A stretch of DNA of 64,000 nucleotides. Source: Hyunsoonleella jejuensis. Lineage in GTDB: Bacteria; Bacteroidota; Bacteroidia; Flavobacteriales; Flavobacteriaceae. Every line of letters starts with the position of its first letter. Within the stretch, counting starts at the first letter, position 1. Location: contig NZ_FOFN01000002.1 in assembly GCF_900111025.1 (NCBI RefSeq), positions 62,001 to 126,000 of the forward strand, written 5' to 3'. Position numbers and translations under genes: made by a program. This document shows positions 24,495 through 31,092 of the stretch, piece by piece. The notes under the pieces were generated by a model. That model searched no databases and had not been told where the DNA came from. It worked only from the letters and a program-made list of their open reading frames with translations.

Positions 24495-24806
24495 ATGAGG
24501 TTAGCCTTTGGAATCTTGTTGTCACTTCATGGTGCAATTCACTTAATAGGACATCAGTTTCTAGAGTTTTTAAATTTAATACAGAGGGCGACCTTATAAG
24601 TTTTGACACCTATCCGTTTCTTTGGAGGTAGTCCAGATGCTAAGGAAGCAAAATGGATTGTTGATGTTGTTGTCTACAAAACGTTTGACAACTACAGAAT
24701 TCCCAATAAATTCAAAGTAAATTGGCAGCTACAGGAAGCCGATTTTAATTGGTTACAGCTTGAGGTAACAGACATAACATGTAATACAAAAAGCATTTAT
24801 AGATAA
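24495..24806 (+). pseudogene. Remnant of a DUF6544-like membrane protein gene
   Basis: A 34-codon frame from ATG 24495 encodes a typical N-terminal helix (MRLAFGILLSLHGAIHLIG) and stops at 24599. Immediately after it, 24603-24806 is open without a good start (first codon TTG) and resembles the C-terminal end of the same kind of protein (YKTFDNYRIPNKF, WQLQEADFNWLQLEVTDI). The large middle part of the usual protein of 250 or more residues is missing. This looks like a gene reduced by an internal deletion. The family name is from memory of the motif pattern. Confidence 0.6.
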
Positions 24807-24839
24807 CAAAAGAGTGTATTATAGTAATTTTTTGTTTCC

Positions 24840-24882
24840 TGATAAATATCATTTAAAAAAAAAAAGTGTCGTATTACATTTG
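24840..24882 (+). promoter_or_regulatory. Island promoter of the USP gene at 24903
   Basis: TGATAAATATCA (24840-24851), 23 bp, TACATTTG (24875-24882), the only one of the set with the exact Bacteroidota TAnnTTTG. Predicted start near 24887, leader about 16 nt. Confidence 0.8.
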
Positions 24883-24902
24883 TTAGGTAACAACGCTCCA
24901 TT

Positions 24903-25802
24903 ATGAAAACAATTCTCTACGCTACAGACTGTACTAATAACGATGCCTCATCATTAAAATATGCTTATAGATTCAGTTGTATAATGAATGCCAATTTACA
25001 CGTTCTGCATGTATATAATCTTCCTCCAATTTTATTTTCAACAATAAAACCTTCAGAATTATTAAAACGAAGAATGCGCGAAGAACGTGTAGAGCTTTTA
25101 GAAAAATATTGCAAAAAACACCTTAAAAATGAGTTTCATAAAGAACCAATTACTACTCATGCTGTTGAGAATGACTCTGTCTCTGAAACTATTTTGCGCC
25201 TTTCAAAACACATTGCGCCAGATTTGGTTATTATAGGAATGAAAGATAGGCATAGTATGAGAGGTTATTTTTCTGGTAATATTGCAAATACACTTCTAGA
25301 TGTAATAGAGTTGCCTCTGTTAATAGTACCAAATAGTTTAGTTTATGATACCATATCTACGATTATATATGCTACAGATTTTGAAGAGGATGACATTTTA
25401 TATTTAAAAAAAATCATTGAAATTGCCAAACCTTTTTCTGCCCTAGTAGAAGTTATTCATGTCTACGAATCTGATGAATATCCTGCCAAAAAATATATGC
25501 AACAGTTTAAGCATGCACTGCAGCAAGAAGTATCTTATCCAGAAATTGTTTTTAAAACTATAGCTTCAACCAGTGTAAAATCTGGAATATTAAGTGTTTT
25601 AAATAATGAGGATGCCGATATGTTGGTTATGCTAGAGCGTAAACACGAGTGGAGTTTTTCTAACATATTTCAGAAGGATTTAGTAAAGGATATAGAAATC
25701 TCGTTAAAAATTCCATTGCTGGCATTTAGTAAGCAGCGTAAGAAACTACAAAATGCCAATGCCAAGTGTAAGAACGAAAATGGCATATTAAGCTTTGGTT
25801 AA
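24903..25802 (+). CDS. Universal stress protein, diverged tandem UspA domains
   Basis: A protein of 299 residues with two UspA folds. Domain 1 starts MKTILYATDCT and domain 2 IIYATDFE. The nucleotide loop of domain 1 reads GMKDRHSMRGYFSGN, losing the second Gly and the final Ser/Thr position, so ATP binding is doubtful. It is more distant from the five other USPs of the window than they are from each other. It is a monocistronic unit with an island promoter, convergent with the mlaD gene. Confidence 0.9.
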   Translation: MKTILYATDCTNNDASSLKYAYRFSCIMNANLHVLHVYNLPPILFSTIKPSELLKRRMREERVELLEKYCKKHLKNEFHKEPITTHAVENDSVSETILRLSKHIAPDLVIIGMKDRHSMRGYFSGNIANTLLDVIELPLLIVPNSLVYDTISTIIYATDFEEDDILYLKKIIEIAKPFSALVEVIHVYESDEYPAKKYMQQFKHALQQEVSYPEIVFKTIASTSVKSGILSVLNNEDADMLVMLERKHEWSFSNIFQKDLVKDIEISLKIPLLAFSKQRKKLQNANAKCKNENGILSFG

Positions 25803-25817
25803 ATAAGCATCAAAATC

Positions 25818-25857
25818 AAGGCTATTTAAATTGTAAATCATTTTTTTAAATGGCCTT
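25818..25857. terminator. Bidirectional terminator between convergent USP and mlaD
   Basis: A 13-bp stem with one G-U pair (arms starting AAGGC and ending GCCTT) and a T-rich loop and flank, located between stops at 25802 (+) and 25861 (-). Confidence 0.5.
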
Positions 25858-25860
25858 AAT

Positions 25861-26856
25861 TTATTTATTTTTTGAATCAGATTTTTGATTTCTTTCTTGT
25901 CGTTCTAATTTTCTAAAATAGCTTCGGGTTAAAAAATTGTGTTTTAGAGCTTCCATGTTTTGGTTAAATTTTTCAGTTCCCTCATTTATGTTTTTAATAG
26001 ATTGCTCAAGGTTTTTTACGAACTCTTTATCATTAGACAAATAATTGAAAGTGCCGTTACCATCCTTTAAATTCAACAGTGCTTCATCTAAATTTTTGAT
26101 AACCTTTTTTATGTCTTGACTACTTTCGTCCAAGTTTGCAATAATATTTTTTACTTTTTGAGCCTCAATAGAATCATTAAATAAAACACTTGCGACACTC
26201 TCATTTAAATCAAAAGAATTAATAAGTGTATGAATATCTTCAATAGTTTTTTTGGTTTCAATACTAGCTGTTTTTAAATTAAAAATAGTTTGCTTTACAT
26301 TTTTTGCAGTAACCGAATCATTTATCAACATCCCTATAGTGCCCTCCCCGTTGGTAATTGTATTAGTAATATCTAATAGTTTTGCTGTTAGTAATGCTGC
26401 ATTTTCATTGGTAACGTTTAAGGTATTAAGCATATCATCCGTTCCTATTTTAGTGTAGGACTTTATTATATCACCCTGGGAAACAACCGGTGTATTTCCA
26501 TTTCCTGGAATAATATTTACAATCATATTTCCTACTAAACCATCGGTTCCAATTGTGGCAATTGCATCCTTTTTAATATGTTTCACCATTTTCTCTTCAA
26601 TGACCATTTTCACGTTAATGGTAGAATCGTTAAGCATTGTAATTGCTTTTACAGTACCGACATTTATACCAGAATATCTAACATTATTACCTTTTAATAG
26701 GCCATTAACATTATTAAAGTTTGTACTAATTGTAAATGTTTTAGCAAACATGTTTTGGCGATTACCTATTAAATAAATAGCAACTACAAATAGTAGCAAT
26801 CCTGTGATCACAAAAATGCCTAGTTTTAGTTTTTCGTTAGTTGTTTTTTGCATCAT
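25861..26856 (-). CDS. mlaD: MlaD-like MCE-domain substrate-binding protein
   Basis: A protein of 331 residues. One N-terminal TM helix (about 13-30) and an MCE domain (FNNVNGLLKGNNVRYSGINVGTV, about 40-115), then a long helical tail with repeated 'I/L-N-D-S-x-x-A-x-x-V-K' units. MCE proteins form hexameric tunnels in the periplasm that carry phospholipids between membranes. It is the third gene of the mlaEFD operon (14 nt after mlaF). The tail is longer than in E. coli MlaD, as in other Bacteroidota. Confidence 0.9.
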   Translation of the reverse strand: MMQKTTNEKLKLGIFVITGLLLFVVAIYLIGNRQNMFAKTFTISTNFNNVNGLLKGNNVRYSGINVGTVKAITMLNDSTINVKMVIEEKMVKHIKKDAIATIGTDGLVGNMIVNIIPGNGNTPVVSQGDIIKSYTKIGTDDMLNTLNVTNENAALLTAKLLDITNTITNGEGTIGMLINDSVTAKNVKQTIFNLKTASIETKKTIEDIHTLINSFDLNESVASVLFNDSIEAQKVKNIIANLDESSQDIKKVIKNLDEALLNLKDGNGTFNYLSNDKEFVKNLEQSIKNINEGTEKFNQNMEALKHNFLTRSYFRKLERQERNQKSDSKNK

Positions 26857-26870
26857 TGCTAAATTTTAAA

Positions 26871-27650
26871 TTATTTAAAAAACGCTCTTACCTTTTCATC
26901 ACTTGATGCCTTTAATTCTTCAAAAGTTCCTTCTGCGTAATTAACACCATCAACTAATAAAATCATCCGCTCAGATACAACGCGTGCACAATCTACATCA
27001 TGAGTAATAATCAAAGATGATGTTTTGTATTGCTTTTGTATATTGCGCATAAGTTCTATAATTTCTTTTGCGGTTATAGGGTCTAAACCACTTGTGGGTT
27101 CATCATATAATATAATTTTTGGCTTTAAAATGAGGGTTCTGGCTAAAGCCACACGCCGTTTCATACCTCCAGAAAGTTCAGATGGCATTAAATCTATAGC
27201 ATGAACTAATCCAACACTTTCTAGTGCTTCTTTTACAAGTTGGGTTGTATCAGTTATATTGCCAAATTTGTGCTCGTGTCTTCGTAACGGAAACTCTAAA
27301 TTCTCTCTCACCGTCATAGAATCGTATAAAGCACTTCCTTGAAACAAAAAGCCAATTTCTGTACGCAATTCATCCAGTTCAGTTCGGTTGAGTTCTAATA
27401 GATTTTTATCCATAATCTTTATGCTTCCAGAATCTGGTTCCATCAGGCCTACCAAGCATTTTATCATTACCGACTTTCCTGAACCAGATTTCCCCATAAT
27501 AACAAGGTTTTCACCCTCGTATAGTGTTAAATGAAATCCGTTTAATACATGATTATCACCAAAAGCTTTTTTTAAATCTTTAATTTCCAACATGCGCTTT
27601 TTTGAAATTAAAGTTTCCGTTTTTGTTTGTATGTGTTTTGTACTATTCAT
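26871..27650 (-). CDS. mlaF: ABC transporter ATPase MlaF
   Basis: A protein of 259 residues. Walker A GKSGSGKSV, signature ELSGGMKRR, Walker B IILYDEPTSGLDP and switch His in ITHDVD. The SGGMKRR signature is characteristic of MlaF/Mkl ATPases that pair with MlaE permeases. An in-frame ATG 19 codons downstream (MLEIKDL) could be the true start, since the first residues are polar and not conserved in the family. It lies 3 nt after mlaE. Confidence 0.93.
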   Translation of the reverse strand: MNSTKHIQTKTETLISKKRMLEIKDLKKAFGDNHVLNGFHLTLYEGENLVIMGKSGSGKSVMIKCLVGLMEPDSGSIKIMDKNLLELNRTELDELRTEIGFLFQGSALYDSMTVRENLEFPLRRHEHKFGNITDTTQLVKEALESVGLVHAIDLMPSELSGGMKRRVALARTLILKPKIILYDEPTSGLDPITAKEIIELMRNIQKQYKTSSLIITHDVDCARVVSERMILLVDGVNYAEGTFEELKASSDEKVRAFFK

Positions 27651-27653
27651 CTT

Positions 27654-28424
27654 TTAAATTTCAAAAAATATATCGGTTACAAAAACAGCTATAAAGTCGA
27701 TTACAAAAAGTAGCATTGAAGAAAAAACAACTGCCGAATTTGCAGCTAAACCCACGCCAACAGTTCCTTTTTTGCAATAATAACCTTTAAAACAGCCCAC
27801 TAATCCAATAGCAAATCCAAAGAAATACGTTTTAATAGTTGCTGGAATAATATCTCCAAATTCAAGTGAATTAAATACCTTGTTGAAATAAAGTAAAAAC
27901 GACACATCGCCTTTGGCATTTTCAACTAAATAAGAACCGTAAAGTGCAATGGTATCTCCCAAAATAACCAAAATAGGAAGCATAAGTGTTGCCGCCAATA
28001 TTCGGGTAACCACCAAATATTTAAAGGGGTTTGTACCTGAAACTTCCATGGCATCAATTTGCTCTGTAACCCTCATAGAACCTAGTTCTGCACCAATACC
28101 AGAAGCAATGCGTCCTGCAAAAGTAAGAGCAATAATTACGGGGCCAATTTCTCGTATTATGGAAATACTAACCATAGAGGGCATCCACGATTCTGCACCA
28201 AATTCCTCTAATGTTGGTCTGGTCTGTAAAGTTATGACCAAACCAATAATAAATCCCGTAACCCCAACTAATAAAACCGATTTATTACCTATATAGTAGC
28301 ATTGCCTTAAAAGTTCTTTAAACTCGAAAGGTTTTGAAAAAAGCTCTTTAAAAAACCGACGTGCAAAAAAAGTAAGTTCGCCAATTTCTATAAAGAATGA
28401 CTTTATTTTATTTGTCCTTACCAT
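27654..28424 (-). CDS. mlaE: MlaE-family lipid ABC transporter permease
   Basis: A protein of about 256 residues when started at ATG 28424, which leaves a 13-nt leader; an ATG at 28430 is also in frame. It has about five hydrophobic helices and the MlaE hallmarks (GASWMPS-like SWMPSMVSISIIREIGP, EQIDAMEVSGTNPFKYLV). With MlaF and MlaD it moves phospholipids across the periplasm to maintain outer-membrane asymmetry. It is the first gene of the operon, with its own island promoter divergent from the patatin gene. Confidence 0.93.
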   Translation of the reverse strand: MVRTNKIKSFFIEIGELTFFARRFFKELFSKPFEFKELLRQCYYIGNKSVLLVGVTGFIIGLVITLQTRPTLEEFGAESWMPSMVSISIIREIGPVIIALTFAGRIASGIGAELGSMRVTEQIDAMEVSGTNPFKYLVVTRILAATLMLPILVILGDTIALYGSYLVENAKGDVSFLLYFNKVFNSLEFGDIIPATIKTYFFGFAIGLVGCFKGYYCKKGTVGVGLAANSAVVFSSMLLFVIDFIAVFVTDIFFEI

Positions 28425-28441
28425 AAGCATTGATGCATCTT

Positions 28442-28484
28442 TAAAGTTATTGCATTCATCATATATATAAAATGATTAAAATCA
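28442..28484 (-). promoter_or_regulatory. Island promoter of mlaEFD
   Basis: On the minus strand: TGATTTTAATCA (28484-28473), 23 bp, TAACTTTA (28449-28442). Predicted start near 28437. Only 9 bp separate this operator from the one used by the divergent patatin gene. Confidence 0.75.
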
Positions 28485-28493
28485 TGTGGACGC

Positions 28494-28536
28494 TGATGTA
28501 TATCATTGTATTAGCAATTGGTTTTTTCTAAGTTTA
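28494..28536 (+). promoter_or_regulatory. Island promoter of the patatin gene
   Basis: TGATGTATATCA (28494-28505), 23 bp, TAAGTTTA (28529-28536). Predicted start near 28541, leader about 18 nt. Confidence 0.75.
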
Positions 28537-28558
28537 TTTTATTTTATTTAATTTAAAG

Positions 28559-29338
28559 ATGAAATTAGGTTTAGTATTGTCTGGAGGCGGCATGCGAGGT
28601 GCTGCACATATTGGAGCTATAAAGGCTTTAGAAGAGCACAATTTGCAACCAACACATATAGCTGGAACAAGTGCAGGAGCAATAGTTGGTGCCCTATATG
28701 CATATGGCTACAGTTGGGAGCATATTTTAAATTTTTTTAAAAACATTCAGATACTAAATATTAAAAATTATGCCCTTAATAAACCTGGATTTATAGATAC
28801 CGATAAGTTTTACCCCAATTTTAAAAGCTACATTAAGAATGATGATTTTTCATTTCTTAAAAAACAATTGAGTTTTACAGCAACTAATATTTTAGATGGA
28901 AATTTGGTTGTTTTTAATAAAGGAGAATTAATTAAACCTATTTTGGCTTCAGCCGCAATTCCAGGAATATTTGCTCCCATAAAAATTGGAGATTCATACT
29001 ATGTTGATGGCGGCTCTCTTAACAATTTTCCTGTTGAATTATTACAAACAACATGCGATAAGATTATTGGTGTTTATGTAAATAGTTTTGATGTTATAGA
29101 GATTGATGATTTAAAACATTCTTATAACGTTATTGAACGAGCATTTAGGTTGAAATCGGTTCACGAAGATCGAGTAAAATTCAAAGATTGCGATTTGATT
29201 ATATCTCCAAAGGAACTAAGCAAATACGGCACCTTTGATAAAAAGCATCTTAATGCTATTTTTAATATTGGCTACGCAGCTACTACCAAAGCTTTGGCAG
29301 TAAATAACAAACTTTCAACAAAGACTCTCAATGATTAA
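28559..29338 (+). CDS. Patatin-like phospholipase (RssA type)
   Basis: A protein of 259 residues with no signal peptide. The oxyanion motif SGGGMRGAAH (residues about 8-17), the nucleophile elbow GTSAG (Ser near 39) and the catalytic Asp in DGG (about 151) are all present, so an active Ser-Asp lipid acyl hydrolase is expected in the cytoplasm. It is divergent from the phospholipid transporter mlaEFD, with paired operators between them, which suggests a joint role in turnover of membrane lipid under stress. Confidence 0.93.
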   Translation: MKLGLVLSGGGMRGAAHIGAIKALEEHNLQPTHIAGTSAGAIVGALYAYGYSWEHILNFFKNIQILNIKNYALNKPGFIDTDKFYPNFKSYIKNDDFSFLKKQLSFTATNILDGNLVVFNKGELIKPILASAAIPGIFAPIKIGDSYYVDGGSLNNFPVELLQTTCDKIIGVYVNSFDVIEIDDLKHSYNVIERAFRLKSVHEDRVKFKDCDLIISPKELSKYGTFDKKHLNAIFNIGYAATTKALAVNNKLSTKTLND

Positions 29339-29354
29339 TTTTTATCATTAAAGT

Positions 29355-29397
29355 TGAGCAATATCATTGTATGAATAACTACGGTTAAATACATTCA
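29355..29397 (+). promoter_or_regulatory. Island promoter of the DUF2953-like/GerW operon
   Basis: TGAGCAATATCA (29355-29366, same 12-mer as at 15159), 23 bp, TACATTCA (29390-29397). Predicted start near 29402, leader about 11 nt. Confidence 0.7.
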
Positions 29398-29412
29398 TGG
29401 AAAATTAAGGAT

Positions 29413-29913
29413 ATGATATTTTTTATAAGTATCGCTTTAGTTTCACTCCTAATTTTTGGTGTGTTATTCGTACCAGTTACAGGCTGTATCGATACAATTT
29501 CAAACCAATATTACATAAGAATTCATGGATTGGCAAAAGCGAATTTAGAAGGACATAAGACCGAAATAGTTAGAATACGGTTGGTAGTTTTATTTTTTCA
29601 GTTTTATCTATATCCTTTAAGAAAAAGGAGAGTAAAACAAGAAGAAGCTAAAAAAAGCAAGGGTAAATTGAAGTTGAAAAAGCGGATGTCTTTTAAAAAA
29701 ATGTTCAGAATAATTAGAACATTCAAAATAACACGTTTTTTGTTAGATATAGATACTGATGATACCATTTTAAACGCCAAATTATATCCATTATTCAGTT
29801 TATTGAAGTATAACGGTGCTAATTGTAATATTAATTTTCAAGGACGAAACCAATTGGTTCTATACGTTAGAAATAGGCCAATTCATATTATAAAATCAAT
29901 TATTAACTTTTAA
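29413..29913 (+). CDS. DUF2953-like membrane-anchored protein
   Basis: A protein of 166 residues with one N-terminal TM helix (about 3-24), a Lys-rich cytosolic stretch (about 75-100) and a beta-rich end. DUF2953-like proteins are found next to ytfJ/gerW in endospore formers, and here too the next gene is GerW-like (10 nt gap), so position supports the weak sequence resemblance. Function unknown. Confidence 0.7.
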   Translation: MIFFISIALVSLLIFGVLFVPVTGCIDTISNQYYIRIHGLAKANLEGHKTEIVRIRLVVLFFQFYLYPLRKRRVKQEEAKKSKGKLKLKKRMSFKKMFRIIRTFKITRFLLDIDTDDTILNAKLYPLFSLLKYNGANCNINFQGRNQLVLYVRNRPIHIIKSIINF

Positions 29914-29923
29914 AAATAATATT

Positions 29924-30298
29924 ATGGACTTACATTTTGAAGAATTAATAGGTCAGATTACTGACTTCATTAAAACAGAAGCCAAAACAGAAACTGTTGT
30001 TGGAGAACAATTTGAACTAGGACAATTTAAATGCGTACCCGTAATTAAAGTAGGTATGGGATTTGGATCTGGTGGAGGAGAAGGTGTTGAAACTAAGTCT
30101 AAAGCTAGAAAAGGTCAAGGTGCTGGAGCAGGAGCGGGTATAGGTATTGAACCAATAGGGTTCTTAGTAACGAAAAATGATGAAATCTCATTTATTGAAG
30201 CAGGAAAAGCGCATGGACTTGCTGCAGCTTTCGAAAAAGTACCTGACATGATTGAGAAAATTGTAGAAAAAAAATCTAAGGAAGAAATTGTCAACTAA
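29924..30298 (+). CDS. GerW/YtfJ-family protein
   Basis: A protein of 124 residues. The N-terminal helix is followed by the family pattern 'VVGEQFELGQFKCVPVIKVGMGFGSGGGEG', here seen as separate elements, and a Gly/Ala-rich segment (GAGAGAGIGIEPIGFL). In Bacillus this family is a spore protein needed for germination of some spores. Flavobacteria do not make spores, so the role must differ. A terminator follows at 30317-30352. Confidence 0.85.
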   Translation: MDLHFEELIGQITDFIKTEAKTETVVGEQFELGQFKCVPVIKVGMGFGSGGGEGVETKSKARKGQGAGAGAGIGIEPIGFLVTKNDEISFIEAGKAHGLAAAFEKVPDMIEKIVEKKSKEEIVN

Positions 30299-30316
30299 AA
30301 CAAATTTAGCAGATTA

Positions 30317-30352
30317 AAAAAAGCCTTAAAACAAAAATTTTAAGGCTTTTTT
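30317..30352. terminator. Bidirectional terminator
   Basis: A 15-bp perfect stem (AAAAAAGCCTTAAAA with TTTTAAGGCTTTTTT), loop 6 nt, A-tract before and T-tract after, between convergent genes ending at 30298 (+) and 30377 (-). Confidence 0.88.
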
Positions 30353-30376
30353 GATTTTTATCAGAAAAACAGGTTA

Positions 30377-30712
30377 CTATTCGCCAATTCCAAGCTGTCT
30401 AAATGCTTCTTGTTGTTGTTCTTGATAAGCTTCCCAACCACCAGCAGAAATTATTTGGAAAATAGATGCGCCTAAAGCAATAACTCCTAAAACCAATCCA
30501 ATAATTGCTATGATTTTAGCTGTTTTTACCTGCCCAAAATTACTATATAATTCAGGGTTCTCTTTATATAAATTGGTGTCCTTGTTTACTAAATATAAAG
30601 CAATGCCAGAAAAGAGTAATCCTCCAATACCCATGCTGCAGCAACATGCTATGTAAGAAATAATTCCAAGAATTAAGGCAATAGTTGCATTAGGTAATTT
30701 TTGTTGTTCCAT
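30377..30712 (-). CDS. CCC-motif small membrane protein (DUF4190-like)
   Basis: A protein of 111 residues. Two or three TM helices and the motif YIACCCSMGIGG near residue 18, typical of a Bacteroidota 'CCC motif' family. The C-terminus is Gln/Glu-rich. It is 12 nt after the DUF2752-like gene and probably co-transcribed. Function unknown. Confidence 0.8.
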   Translation of the reverse strand: MEQQKLPNATIALILGIISYIACCCSMGIGGLLFSGIALYLVNKDTNLYKENPELYSNFGQVKTAKIIAIIGLVLGVIALGASIFQIISAGGWEAYQEQQQEAFRQLGIGE

Positions 30713-30724
30713 AATGTGTGTGTA

Positions 30725-31018
30725 TTAAGTTAAATTTTTAAAAGCAAAGCTTCCTATGATAAGGGCAACGTTAAGAATTGCCAATGTTATAATGATTTTA
30801 TTTGAAAATTTAAACGGCTTGAAAGCATTAATACCAACAATTAGAAAAAGAAGTATAAGCGTGTAAATTGCAGGATACATTTTTAAAGCCGCAATAAACT
30901 CGCCATGCAGCAATAAAGAAAAACTGCGCTGTAAACCACAACCCATGCACTCCACACCTAATAACTTTTTGTTTAAACAGGGTAGCATGAATTTTTCAAG
31001 ATCGTTTATTAATAGCAC
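30725..31018 (-). CDS. DUF2752 family membrane protein
   Basis: A protein of 97 residues. The N-terminal CMGCGLQRSF motif (Cys-x2-Cys-Gly) and two TM helices are diagnostic of DUF2752, a common partner of CCC-motif proteins in Bacteroidota. First gene of a two-gene unit. Function unknown. Confidence 0.85.
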   Translation of the reverse strand: MLLINDLEKFMLPCLNKKLLGVECMGCGLQRSFSLLLHGEFIAALKMYPAIYTLILLFLIVGINAFKPFKFSNKIIITLAILNVALIIGSFAFKNLT

Positions 31019-31092
31019 TTTAATATTATTTTGTGCTAAATATAATGAAAATGAATAAAAATAGAAGGTGCAGCCAGTTAAGAAATTACAAA

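Noticed and set aside
30352-30363. A perfect TGATTTTTATCA next to the terminator at 30317-30352
   Set aside because: It lies between convergent genes. Neither strand has a TAnnTT box at the 23-bp spacing, so it is a chance match in AT-rich DNA.
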